A DNA stretch of 64,000 nucleotides from Ruminococcaceae bacterium FB2012 (lineage in GTDB: Bacteria > Bacillota > Clostridia > Oscillospirales > Ruminococcaceae), in the NCBI GenBank assembly GCA_900104495.1, contig FMXS01000004.1:310001-374000 (forward strand), given 5' to 3'. This document shows positions 32,369 through 40,921 of this stretch, piece after piece. How positions within the stretch are numbered: the first letter of the stretch is position 1; each line of letters opens with the position of its first letter. A program made the translations under genes and the position numbers. Below the pieces are notes generated by a model that saw only the letters and a program-made list of their open reading frames with translations, was not told the origin of the DNA and did no database searches.

Positions 32369-33853
32369 TCAGTCAAAAGGATTCTCCGACTTGTAAAGCA
32401 TACCCTTGGGCTGATTGAAGCCGATCTCCTCACAGCCGAGATATTTGAATACGTTGAACAGTGCCTTGCCAAAGTGGCCGAATGCTACCGCGCCGTGATG
32501 CGGGAAGTTGCCTTCGATCAGAACGTGACGGTAGAAACGTCCCATTTCGGGGATCGCAAAGATACCGATTCCTCCGAAGGACCTTGTTGCCACCGGCAGT
32601 ACCTCGCCGTGAGCTATGTATGCGCGCAGCTTGGCGTCAGCCGTGGACTGGATACGGAAGAAGGTGATGTCGCCGGGAACGATGTCGCCTTCAAGAGTTC
32701 CGCGGGAAATATCGGGCTCCTTGTCGGGCTCGAGGGTGCGGTGCATAATAAGCTGATATTTCATTGTTGCGGAGGTCAGTTTGCAGGCAGCAGTGTTGCC
32801 GCAGTGGAAGCCCATAAAGGTGTCCTTCTGAGTGTAATCGAACTTACCCTTGATCTCTTCATTGTAAATGTCTCCGGGGACGGAGTTGTTGATGTCAAGC
32901 AGAGTAACGACATCGTCGGAAACGAGAGTTCCGATGAATTCGCTGAGAGCGCCGTAAATATCAACTTCGCAGGAAACGGGAATTCCCTTGGCGGTCAGAC
33001 GGCTGTTGACATAGCAGGGAACAAAGCCAAACTGAGTCTGGAAGGAAGGCCAGCACTTGTTGGCAAAGCAGACATATTTGCGGCTGCCGCGATGCTCTTC
33101 GATCCAGTCAAGCAGGGTGAGCTCATACTGCGCCAGCTTGGGCAGGATGCCTGCCATCTTGTTGCCGTCGCCCAGTTCCTTCTCCATATCTGCGATGACT
33201 TCGGGAATGCGGGGGTCGTCCTTGTGAGCATTGTAAGCCGCGAACAGGTCAAGCTCAGAGTTCTCTTCGATCTCAGCGCCCATGTTATAAAGCTGCTTGA
33301 TAGGTGCGTTGCAGGCCAGGAAGTCCTGAGGACGGGGACCGAAGGAAATAATCTTCAGATTCTTTACGCCGATGACCGCTCTTGCAACGGGAACGAATTC
33401 CGAGATCATCTTTGCGATCTCGTCGGGAGTGCCCACCGGGTACTCTGGAATATAAGCCTTGATGCCCCTCAGAGCCAGGTTGTAGCTGGCGTTGAGCATA
33501 CCGCAGTAAGCGTCTCCGCGGCTGTCAACAAGACATTTGCCGCAGTTTTCTTCGGCGGCTGCCGCAAACATTACGGGGCCGTCAAAGTACTTTGCAAGAA
33601 GAGTCTCGCAGGTCTCGGGGCCGAAGTTGCCGAGGTAAACGACTAATGCGTTTACTCCTGCCGCCTTGACATCCTCAAGAGCCTCAAGCATCTCATTCTC
33701 GTTTTCTACGGTGATCTTGCATTCATAGATCTCTCCAAGCGCAGAATACTCCTTGCAGACATTTTCTCTCCTCTGTGCAGAAAGAGTCTTCGGGAAACAG
33801 TCGCGGGAAACTGCTATGATACCGAGCTTGACAACAGGTGTGTTGGAAATCAT
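32369..33853 (-). CDS. L-fucose/L-arabinose isomerase family protein
   Basis: The protein is 494 residues. The layout follows the fucose/arabinose isomerase family: an N-terminal Rossmann-like part (VKLGIIAVSRDCFP; VNALVVYLGNFGPET), a middle domain (NKCWPSFQTQFGFVPC) with the metal-ligand glutamate in PVSCEVDIYGALSE and the aspartate in VTLLDINN, and a C-terminal domain with FHCGNTAACKL and the histidine-containing GNFPHHGAVAFG. These enzymes interconvert aldoses and ketoses at a manganese site. The exact sugar cannot be read from sequence, and members of this family are often misannotated. It is a single gene with its own promoter and terminator. Confidence 0.85.
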   Translation of the reverse strand: MISNTPVVKLGIIAVSRDCFPKTLSAQRRENVCKEYSALGEIYECKITVENENEMLEALEDVKAAGVNALVVYLGNFGPETCETLLAKYFDGPVMFAAAAEENCGKCLVDSRGDAYCGMLNASYNLALRGIKAYIPEYPVGTPDEIAKMISEFVPVARAVIGVKNLKIISFGPRPQDFLACNAPIKQLYNMGAEIEENSELDLFAAYNAHKDDPRIPEVIADMEKELGDGNKMAGILPKLAQYELTLLDWIEEHRGSRKYVCFANKCWPSFQTQFGFVPCYVNSRLTAKGIPVSCEVDIYGALSEFIGTLVSDDVVTLLDINNSVPGDIYNEEIKGKFDYTQKDTFMGFHCGNTAACKLTSATMKYQLIMHRTLEPDKEPDISRGTLEGDIVPGDITFFRIQSTADAKLRAYIAHGEVLPVATRSFGGIGIFAIPEMGRFYRHVLIEGNFPHHGAVAFGHFGKALFNVFKYLGCEEIGFNQPKGMLYKSENPFD

Positions 33854-33891
33854 ATTAATTACCTCCTTGATATTTATAAATGGTTAATATT

Positions 33892-33920
33892 ATTATATCA
33901 TATAGATTCTTGAATTTCAA
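33892..33920 (-). promoter_or_regulatory. promoter of the sugar isomerase gene
   Basis: Minus strand TTGAAA, 17-nt spacer, TATAAT, about 40 nt before the start. Confidence 0.75.
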
Positions 33921-33996
33921 TACATTTCTGAAAATATATCGGTCAAAAATTGCGGTTTTGTTTTTTGGCAGTTGAATAAAAATTTCACAAAAAGGC

Positions 33997-34025
33997 TTGA
34001 TATTTTTAACAATGTATGTTATAAT
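33997..34025 (+). promoter_or_regulatory. promoter of the zinc-ribbon membrane protein gene
   Basis: TTGATA, 17-nt spacer, TATAAT, 36 nt before the start codon. Confidence 0.75.
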
Positions 34026-34061
34026 CTTCCTATGAATATGATTTCGATTGGAGGAATCCCT

Positions 34062-34955
34062 ATGTTTTGCAGAAGCTGCGGCAATCAGCTTGCCGATAAT
34101 GCTAAGTTTTGTAACAGGTGCGGAGCTAAGGTGGCTCCTAAGCCCGAAACAGCGGCACCGCCCCCGGTGATACCCGACTCTGTTCCTGTCCCGCCTCCGG
34201 CACCGGCGCCGGCGCCGATATCTGAACCCGGTCCTGCTGCCGGAAATGACTTTTTCCAGAAGGAACAGCCTGTATACAAGCCTTACGAGCCTGCACCTGC
34301 TTATCAGCAGCCTGCACCTCAGCCCTATCCGGCTCAGAACGCTTTTTACGGCAATGAAGGTGCCGGCAAAATGGGAAGGTTCGCCGGACTGGCGGCTATG
34401 CTTTTCGCACTTGCCGCTTTCATGATAAGTTCTCCGTTTCTGCATATGTACGGAGATTCAAAATACTCTTTCGGGTCCTTCTCTTATCTTTTTGATATGT
34501 CAAAGGCCGCTAACAAGAATATTTTTTCTATGAGCATTGACGCTATTTCAAAAGGCTCGGGAGATACCGTTCTTTTCTTCCTCGCTCTTTGGGTGAATAT
34601 CCTCTTTGAGGTCTGCGCGCTGATCTTCCTCATCATTGCCTTTATCGGTCTTTTCTCTTCCAGAAAGGATAAGCCCGTAAAGGTGCTTGGGAATATTCGG
34701 GTTTCTATCAGCCTCAGCCTTATAGGCTTTATTATCAGCTTTGGACTTATGATCGCAAGCTATCTTCAGTACGGTAAGTTCTCCAACATTTTCAAGGATG
34801 TTTTCTATGTTTTCGCTTATGTTTTCCTCGGAGTAGCCATTTTAAGCATCATCCTTGCCTGCATTTTTGTGGGCCAGGCAAAGAAAGAAAACGAGGAACA
34901 GACTTCTTATCAGCAGCCTGTTCCTCCGCAGCCTTTCAAGTCGCCTTATAACTAA
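34062..34955 (+). CDS. zinc-ribbon membrane protein
   Basis: About 297 residues, starting at the ATG at 34062 with GGAGG upstream. The first 24 residues are a zinc ribbon (CRSCGNQL, CNRCG). A proline/alanine-rich linker of about 80 residues follows, then four membrane helices (residues 105-125, 175-200, 215-240, 255-280). A short tail ends in QQPVPPQPF. Zinc-ribbon proteins of this kind are common in Firmicutes and mostly uncharacterised; they may sense zinc or hold proteins at the membrane. It is a single gene flanked by a promoter and a strong terminator. Confidence 0.82.
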   Translation: MFCRSCGNQLADNAKFCNRCGAKVAPKPETAAPPPVIPDSVPVPPPAPAPAPISEPGPAAGNDFFQKEQPVYKPYEPAPAYQQPAPQPYPAQNAFYGNEGAGKMGRFAGLAAMLFALAAFMISSPFLHMYGDSKYSFGSFSYLFDMSKAANKNIFSMSIDAISKGSGDTVLFFLALWVNILFEVCALIFLIIAFIGLFSSRKDKPVKVLGNIRVSISLSLIGFIISFGLMIASYLQYGKFSNIFKDVFYVFAYVFLGVAILSIILACIFVGQAKKENEEQTSYQQPVPPQPFKSPYN

Positions 34956-34971
34956 TGATACGAGCTTTACT

Positions 34972-35011
34972 GCGGACATTCTCTTTTTTGAGGAGAGTGT
35001 CCGCTTTTTTT
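34972..35011 (+). terminator. terminator of the zinc-ribbon gene
   Basis: GCGGACATTCTC and GAGAGTGTCCGC form a stem (one G-U) followed by TTTTTTT. Confidence 0.9.
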
Positions 35012-35042
35012 GCGTGATTCGGAATTATTTGACCTTAACCCC

Positions 35043-35071
35043 TTGAAAAAAATAACGCTTTATAGTATAAT
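35043..35071 (+). promoter_or_regulatory. promoter of the 35114 operon
   Basis: TTGAAA, 17-nt spacer, TATAAT, about 43 nt before the start codon. Confidence 0.75.
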
Positions 35072-35113
35072 AAATATGTATGACAAAAACTCTCTGAAGA
35101 AAGGGGAGTCAGT

Positions 35114-36601
35114 ATGGAAGAGCAAAACGTTACCGAACGGCTGATCTCGATGCGGAACACCATGATCCTGGTGTATATTCTGCTGACTGCCGCTGCTGTT
35201 GCGGTAATATCTGTATTTCTTCTTATTTCAAAGGACAAGGCTCTGATGGCTCAGTCGCAGAATTACGGCTCTGTTGCCATTTCGCAATCTGCCTGCACCG
35301 TTGAAAACTTCTGCCGGAATATCGAACACGCTTCAAGTATTGTTTTTGAAGATAAAGAGTATGTCTCATTTTACCCCCGCGGAAGCGAATCTACCTCTGA
35401 AGAAACTGAACTGAAAAACAGGATCACCGAACTTTTCACAAAAGCAAGCTATATGTCTGACTATTGCGATTTCGGTATCATTTACAGCAACAATTCTCAC
35501 GCGGGTATCATTTCCGACGGCACCCTTGATCTTCTCGGCGAGCAGCCCTTTTCTGAGGCCGTCGGCCTGCTTGACGGAAAAGACGAAAAATGGAACGTAT
35601 TTTATTCCGGTAATGTTTCAAGAGTCTGCTTCTTGAAAAAAGTCAATGATAATGCTTATTTTATTGCTTCTGTATATTCCACACGTTTCGGTCATGTGTT
35701 CGGAAAGATGATGAATTCCGCGAACCTATATCTGTATGTTGCAGATGAGGATAATAGGATCATATACTCCACAGATAACTCCGAATCCTTCTCCGGCGAC
35801 CCGATGCCTTATGAAATAGTTGAAAAGCTAAGCAGCGGCACGAATTATTCCGTCGCCGATAAAAAAGGCGTCAGCTCCGTTATCAGCGTTTCAAACGGCT
35901 GGAAGGTCTATTCCTTAGTCCTTCCCACGAGCCTGGGACTGCTTGGGTCCGTCCATATCGAGACTTTCTTTGTTATCTTCGGTATAACCGTTTTTATAGT
36001 CTTTATTATCGCAGGTTTCATAATTTCGTCCTTTTATTCTTCAAAGAAACGGGCTCCCCGTATTGTCGAGGATAAGATCGATCCTGTCACCGGTGTGCTT
36101 TCTCCCTATTACTGCGAGGAGCGTATCTCGGATCTGATCGAGATATCTCTTGTGGGCGGTACCTGGGCTTTTGCATTTGTCAAGATAAACAACTTTGACA
36201 TCATCGAAGAGCGCCTCGGCAGCGAGTTCACAAATGAAGCGCTTAAAAAGATCTCCGATATCATAACCGAACAATTTGCAGACAAGGCCGCTGTCGGACT
36301 TGATACGGATCACGATTTTGTGCTGTTCTGCGACTTCTCCGATTTCGATATTTTCAAGGCCCACAATGATCTTAAAGCAAAATTCAGCGAGCTCTGCAAA
36401 GAGCTTGACAGCGTAACCGTCGGCGAGAACGGCGACTTTAAGCTCGATATAAGCGTGGGTGTATGCATTTATCCCGATCACGGTAAATCCTTTGACGAGC
36501 TTGAATTCAAAGCCAGACAGGCTTTGATCAAAGCAATGGAAAGCGAGTCCGATATGCTGTATTATTACGATGATAAAAAGTCGGGAGGCGGTAAACAATG
36601 A
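35114..36601 (+). CDS. membrane sensor with extracellular domain and degenerate GGDEF domain
   Basis: The protein is 495 residues. A first membrane helix lies near residues 16-38 and a second near 280-305. The extracellular part (240 residues) looks like a Cache-type sensor (DYCDFGIIYSNNSHAGIISD; NLYLYVADEDNRIIYSTDNS). The cytoplasmic part has a GGDEF fold (DPVTGVLSPYYCEERI, FAFVKINNFDIIEERLG), but the signature is replaced by LDTDHDFVLF, so it cannot be a normal cyclase. Its stop overlaps the start of the solute-binding lipoprotein gene (ATGA). The pair suggests that the binding protein delivers ligand to this receptor, which is inference. Confidence 0.82.
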   Translation: MEEQNVTERLISMRNTMILVYILLTAAAVAVISVFLLISKDKALMAQSQNYGSVAISQSACTVENFCRNIEHASSIVFEDKEYVSFYPRGSESTSEETELKNRITELFTKASYMSDYCDFGIIYSNNSHAGIISDGTLDLLGEQPFSEAVGLLDGKDEKWNVFYSGNVSRVCFLKKVNDNAYFIASVYSTRFGHVFGKMMNSANLYLYVADEDNRIIYSTDNSESFSGDPMPYEIVEKLSSGTNYSVADKKGVSSVISVSNGWKVYSLVLPTSLGLLGSVHIETFFVIFGITVFIVFIIAGFIISSFYSSKKRAPRIVEDKIDPVTGVLSPYYCEERISDLIEISLVGGTWAFAFVKINNFDIIEERLGSEFTNEALKKISDIITEQFADKAAVGLDTDHDFVLFCDFSDFDIFKAHNDLKAKFSELCKELDSVTVGENGDFKLDISVGVCIYPDHGKSFDELEFKARQALIKAMESESDMLYYYDDKKSGGGKQ

Positions 36602-37851
36602 AACTGAAGCATTCCGCCGCCGCTTTGTTGATCGCGGCAGTATTGTCCCTGGCTTCCTGCTCCGACAAGGAGATAATGAATATCAACAATGCTGACGACA
36701 TATCCTTCTCCTGGTGGGGCAAGGATATCCGTCATAGCTACACGATCTCGGCTGTAAAGGATTTTGTTCAGCAGAATCCCGGCATCGACGTAAGGACCGA
36801 ATATTCCGAGTTTGAAGCATTTCAGAAGCGGATGAATGTCGTTTTTGCCGCGAATAACGAATGTGATGTTATGCAGATAAACTACGACTGGCTTTTCCGC
36901 TTTTCACCGGACGGTACGGGATTTTACGACCTTAACAAACTCGGAGACATTATTGATTTCTCCAATTTCAGTGAGGATCAGCTTTCCTACGGCCGCGTCA
37001 ACGGTACTTTAAACGGCATCCCGAATGCGCTGAATACAGAGACCTGTTATTACAACAAGTCCGTTTATGAAAAATACGGACTTTCACTTCCGTCCAGTTT
37101 TGACGATCTCTTTGAAGCCGCCAAGACTATGAGTGCCGACGGAGTCTATCCTATCGAACTGAGCAAAAAAGCCTCCTGGATGATGAGTGTTGCCTATGAA
37201 GAGCAGATATCCGGCAAAAAATGCTTTGAAGGAACTGAAAAAGTCGGTTTCTCAAAAGAAAATTTTGCAGATATGATCTTGTTCTATAAGCGGCTCGTGG
37301 ATAAAAAGGTAACTAAGTATTATCCGGAGATAAATAAATATGACTTTTCAAACGGCATCTCTGCCGGAACGGTCTGCTGGATCTCCGACGCAGGATATTA
37401 CTGTGATCCGCTGATAAAAAACGGGATGAACATTGTTATCGGAGATTATCTCAGACAGCCGGGAAGCCTGAACTCGGGCTGGTACGCTAAACCGACGAGC
37501 CTTTACTGCATCAAGCGGGATACAAAAAATCCGGAGGCTGCCGCTAAGCTGGTTAATTTCCTTGTTAACAGCTCTGAAATGGCTTCGCTTCAAGGTCTTG
37601 AGAAGGGCATTCCCCTCAGCAAGGCTATGCTTGAGGTGCTTGAAGCCAACGATCAGCTCAACGGGATACAGTACAAGGCAAATGAAAAGCTCAAAACGTC
37701 GTCTTCCATAGAGAGGATAAGCCCTTATCTTGAAAGCTCCGATATCATTTCCGTGTTTGAGGAAGCTGTCAAGAGCGTTATTTTTGAAAACGGGGATATT
37801 GACGAGTATGCAGAAAAGTTGTATTCTGCGGCTCAGGATATTCTTAAATAA
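36598..37851 (+). CDS. extracellular solute-binding lipoprotein without a transporter
   Basis: The protein is 417 residues with a lipoprotein signal peptide (AAVLSLASC, cysteine near residue 21). It shows the type 1 sugar-binding (CUT1) fold: ISFSWWGKDIRHSY at the start, GIPNALNTETCYYNKSVYEK, and a C-terminal half with NPEAAAKLVNFLVNSSE and EKGIPLSKAMLE. It should bind a sugar or similar ligand at the outer face of the membrane. No permease or ATPase genes are adjacent; it is translationally coupled to a sensor protein instead. Confidence 0.88.
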   Translation: MKLKHSAAALLIAAVLSLASCSDKEIMNINNADDISFSWWGKDIRHSYTISAVKDFVQQNPGIDVRTEYSEFEAFQKRMNVVFAANNECDVMQINYDWLFRFSPDGTGFYDLNKLGDIIDFSNFSEDQLSYGRVNGTLNGIPNALNTETCYYNKSVYEKYGLSLPSSFDDLFEAAKTMSADGVYPIELSKKASWMMSVAYEEQISGKKCFEGTEKVGFSKENFADMILFYKRLVDKKVTKYYPEINKYDFSNGISAGTVCWISDAGYYCDPLIKNGMNIVIGDYLRQPGSLNSGWYAKPTSLYCIKRDTKNPEAAAKLVNFLVNSSEMASLQGLEKGIPLSKAMLEVLEANDQLNGIQYKANEKLKTSSSIERISPYLESSDIISVFEEAVKSVIFENGDIDEYAEKLYSAAQDILK

Positions 37852-37869
37852 AGGAACAGAGGTATAATT

Positions 37870-38376
37870 ATGGATGTTTTTAAGGAACAGAATGTATTGA
37901 GACTGTCAAACAGTAACGACACTGCAAAGAAGATACTGATAACTGTTGCGGCTGTATGCTTTGCGACCGGTGTCTTCGTGCTTACCTTCGGCAGTTTGTT
38001 TATGATGATCGGCATTATTATCGCCGGCGGCGTGATGTACGGCGGATACTATCTTGTGACAAGTATGTATGTTGAGTACGAGTATATCATCACCAACGGA
38101 GAAGTGGATTTTGATAAGATCATCGCACAGCGTTCGCGCAAAAGGCTCTGTACCGTTAAGCTCTCCACTGCCACCGCTTTCGGTGTGGCCGATGACAACG
38201 CCGACACCGATAACGCCGACACATACGTCGTTGCAACCGCCAACGATCCCGAGATGACAGATTACTTCCTCCGTGTCAAGCATAAGAGCCTCGGAGATAC
38301 AGTCGTGTTTTTCAATCCCGATGATGAAATGATCGAACTGATAAAACAGTTCCTTCCGAGATCGCTGAGGGCCTGA
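37870..38376 (+). CDS. two-helix membrane protein (DUF6106-like)
   Basis: The protein is 168 residues. Two membrane helices lie near residues 20-62 (ILITVAAVCFATGVFVL; MIGIIIAGGVMYGGYYLV). A soluble domain begins with the motif VEYEYIITNGEVDFDKI, which I associate with the DUF6106-type family of clostridia. The function is unknown. It is 18 nt after the lipoprotein gene and 1 nt before acpS, so it bridges the sensor pair and the housekeeping genes in one operon. Confidence 0.72.
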   Translation: MDVFKEQNVLRLSNSNDTAKKILITVAAVCFATGVFVLTFGSLFMMIGIIIAGGVMYGGYYLVTSMYVEYEYIITNGEVDFDKIIAQRSRKRLCTVKLSTATAFGVADDNADTDNADTYVVATANDPEMTDYFLRVKHKSLGDTVVFFNPDDEMIELIKQFLPRSLRA

Positions 38377-38377
38377 T

Positions 38378-38743
38378 ATGTATTTCGTAGGGATAGATCT
38401 TGTCGAGATCGGCAGGATAAAAAAAGGCTGCGAAAACAAACGCTTTATCGACAGAGTTTATTCCCCCGCAGAGCAGGAGCTGTTCTGCGGTGAAAAACTG
38501 AGATACGGGTCCCTCGCCGGGAACTGGGCCGCCAAAGAGGCTTTTTCCAAGGCCCTCGGCACCGGCGTCCGGGATTTTCTGCTGACCGAAGTTGAAGTCC
38601 TACGGGACGAACTCGGAGCGCCGTTTCTTAGGCTGAGCGGCAGAGCCGCCAAACACGCCGAAGAACGCGGACTGAGCTTTTCGGTCAGCATCACACATAC
38701 AAAAGAGCTTGCCCAGGCGATAGTTATCGGCTGGACCGGCTGA
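38378..38743 (+). CDS. acpS: holo-[acyl-carrier-protein] synthase
   Basis: The protein is 121 residues, the usual AcpS length. The motifs are GIDLVEIGRI with the magnesium-binding aspartate, and NWAAKEAFSKALG with the catalytic glutamate and lysine. It transfers phosphopantetheine from CoA to acyl-carrier protein for fatty-acid synthesis. It lies next to the NAD(P)HX repair gene, an arrangement repeated in many Firmicutes. Confidence 0.95.
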   Translation: MYFVGIDLVEIGRIKKGCENKRFIDRVYSPAEQELFCGEKLRYGSLAGNWAAKEAFSKALGTGVRDFLLTEVEVLRDELGAPFLRLSGRAAKHAEERGLSFSVSITHTKELAQAIVIGWTG

Positions 38744-38754
38744 AAGGAACTGCT

Positions 38755-40305
38755 ATGGATCTTAAAAATCTTGTTCTGACACCCCCGCAGATGCGTACTG
38801 CCGAGCTTGCGGCATCGGCTCACGGAGTATCTGTTTCAAAGCTTATGGACAATGCCGGAGAGGCTCTCGGAAGACGTATTCTCTATGCGGCCCAGCAGAT
38901 GATGAAGAAAAACATCCTGCTGATATGCGGCAGCGGAAATAACGGCGGCGATGGATATGTAGCGGCTGATTTCCTGCTTGCCTCCGCCGCCAGCGTTACT
39001 ATCGTCACCTGCGGACTGCCCAAAACAGATCTTGCAAAGGCCGCCTTCGCCAAGGTCACCGGCAGATGTGAGATGATAACACTTGAGGATGCCGTTGAGA
39101 AACCCGAACTGATAGATCATGCAGAGATCATCGTGGACTGCGTTTTCGGTATCGGCTTCCGCGGTGAGCTTCCTCACGAACTGCAAAGGTTTTTTATGCG
39201 CTGTACTCTCAGTTCTGCGTATCTGATCGCCTGCGACTGTCCTTCGGGGATAAACTGCCTCAGCGGAAGGATCTCTCCGGGAGCTTTTGAGGCTCACGAG
39301 ACCTTGACTTTCCACAAGCCTAAGCTGGGTATGCTTATGTCTCCCGCAAAGGAACACTGCGGACGCATCGAGGTTGCCGACATCGGCATCGGAGATTATA
39401 TCGACGAGTATGCCAAGGTCACGATCATGCGAACCGACGCCGAACTTGCCGCGTCATTCCTGCCGTACCGCTTAGAAGACAGCCACAAAGGTATTTACGG
39501 AAGAGTTGTAATGGTCTGCGGATCCTTCACCTATCCCGGTGCGGCGCTTATCGCCTCCGAAGCCGCTTTGCGGTCCGGTGTCGGCATTGTAAACCTATGT
39601 ACCCACATAAAAGCTGTGGGCGGAGCCGCCGAGAGAATGCCCGAGTGTACCTATACTCCCGTTGATTTCGACGAAAAGGGCTTTATGACCGAAAAAGCCG
39701 CCGACGCGATCCTTAAATCCATGGAAAGAGCCGGCGCCGCCGTTATAGGCTGCGGTCTCGGCAAGACAGAGGGCACCGAAAAGCTGGTATGTGAGCTTGT
39801 CAGAAGAGCAAAATGTCCGCTTATCATTGATGCGGACGGAATAAACTGCCTGTCTGCGCATATAGATGTACTAAAGGAAAAGCAGACAGAGATCATCCTC
39901 ACTCCGCACCCTGCCGAGCTTGCAAGGCTCTGCGGCACTGATACCGCCAGCGTCACACAGGATATGTTCGGTCACGCCTGTGAGATCGCAGAGCAGTATT
40001 CGGTCACAGTACACGCAAAGAACACTCAGACCCTTACAGTCGGATACAATACCTGCTATATCACAGATTTCGGTTGTTCGGCTTTGGCTAAGGGCGGCTC
40101 CGGCGATATGCTTGCCGGCCTTATCGGCGGGCTTATGGCTCAAGGGATCGCTTCCGACCGCGCCTGCGTCCTGGCGGACTACATCATGGGAACGTCGGCA
40201 AGAGCGTTGTGCAAGGAGCTTTCACCTCGAGGCGTACTTTCGGGCGACATCATCAAACGCTTCCCGAGAACGTTCTATGAACTTGAACACGGGCTCTGGT
40301 CTTAG
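38755..40305 (+). CDS. nnr: bifunctional NAD(P)H-hydrate epimerase/dehydratase
   Basis: The protein is 516 residues. The N-terminal YjeF (epimerase) domain has MDNAGEALGRRI and CGSGNNGGDGYVAADFLL. The C-terminal dehydratase (NnrD) domain has YGRVVMVCGS, ILTPHPAELARL and the nucleotide site KGGSGDMLAGLIGGLMAQG. Together they repair hydrated NADH and NADPH, an ATP- or ADP-dependent step. It is 11 nt after acpS, in the same operon. Confidence 0.95.
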   Translation: MDLKNLVLTPPQMRTAELAASAHGVSVSKLMDNAGEALGRRILYAAQQMMKKNILLICGSGNNGGDGYVAADFLLASAASVTIVTCGLPKTDLAKAAFAKVTGRCEMITLEDAVEKPELIDHAEIIVDCVFGIGFRGELPHELQRFFMRCTLSSAYLIACDCPSGINCLSGRISPGAFEAHETLTFHKPKLGMLMSPAKEHCGRIEVADIGIGDYIDEYAKVTIMRTDAELAASFLPYRLEDSHKGIYGRVVMVCGSFTYPGAALIASEAALRSGVGIVNLCTHIKAVGGAAERMPECTYTPVDFDEKGFMTEKAADAILKSMERAGAAVIGCGLGKTEGTEKLVCELVRRAKCPLIIDADGINCLSAHIDVLKEKQTEIILTPHPAELARLCGTDTASVTQDMFGHACEIAEQYSVTVHAKNTQTLTVGYNTCYITDFGCSALAKGGSGDMLAGLIGGLMAQGIASDRACVLADYIMGTSARALCKELSPRGVLSGDIIKRFPRTFYELEHGLWS

Positions 40306-40319
40306 TCTGAATATGTTTA

Positions 40320-40352
40320 AACGGCTTTTCCTTACGGAGAAGCCGTTTTTTT
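40320..40352 (+). terminator. terminator of the nnr operon, overlapping the next leader
   Basis: AACGGCTT and AAGCCGTT pair and are followed by TTTTT. GGAGGG of the next gene begins right after it, so the next gene is either read through or has a promoter inside nnr. Confidence 0.8.
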
Positions 40353-40364
40353 GGAGGGACTTTT

Positions 40365-40877
40365 ATGTATATCTTGCGCAGAACGATAATAACTGCCTTC
40401 GCGCTTCTCCTGGCCGGATGCGCAGCAGTGGGAACGGAGCCGGAACAGCTTGACAGGGATTTCAGCTGTACAGTCAATGTCAGCGGGCAAAGGGACTATT
40501 CGGCAGAGCTTGAACGTGTTGACAAATCGGGCTGGACGGTCAGACTTACAGCTCCGGAAAGTGCCAAAGGCATGGAACTGAGCTATATGTCCGACGGGAA
40601 CTGCACCGTCACTGTACAGGGGCATACGATAGTTTATTCCCGAAGTGATATTCCCGACAGCGGAGTTTTTGATCTTATAACTTCCGCCGCTGATATGTGT
40701 ATAGAGAACAAGGGCGTGAAAACCGAAATAACAGGCAGTGGGACCGTCACCAAAGGTGAACTGCGAGGCATGAGTTTTGCAGCCATAAGCGAGAAGGGGA
40801 ATATAACCTCCATAGAACTTGGCAGCAGTATAAAAGCGGAATTCAGCTATGTCCCGCCGGAGGCTGTCAAAGAATAA
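40365..40877 (+). CDS. lipoprotein of unknown function
   Basis: The protein is 170 residues with a clear lipoprotein signal (AFALLLAGC, cysteine near residue 19) and GGAGGG upstream. The mature part is a beta-rich domain without recognised motifs (FSCTVNVSGQRDYSAELERV; SYMSDGNCTVTVQGHTIVYS; SITSIELGSS-like end). It resembles small envelope lipoproteins that bind other surface proteins, but no function can be assigned. Confidence 0.75.
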   Translation: MYILRRTIITAFALLLAGCAAVGTEPEQLDRDFSCTVNVSGQRDYSAELERVDKSGWTVRLTAPESAKGMELSYMSDGNCTVTVQGHTIVYSRSDIPDSGVFDLITSAADMCIENKGVKTEITGSGTVTKGELRGMSFAAISEKGNITSIELGSSIKAEFSYVPPEAVKE

Positions 40878-40882
40878 TAATA

Positions 40883-40918
40883 CAGGCACTTCCGTAACTA
40901 ATGCGGAAGTGCCTGTTT
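40883..40918. terminator. bidirectional terminator between convergent genes
   Basis: CAGGCACTTCCG and CGGAAGTGCCTG form a perfect 12-bp stem followed by TTTG. Confidence 0.85.
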
Positions 40919-40921
40919 GTA

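Noticed and set aside
32303..33646. A 447-codon plus-strand frame opposite the sugar isomerase
   Set aside because: It is the shadow of the isomerase gene, which has conserved motifs, a promoter and a terminator on the minus strand.
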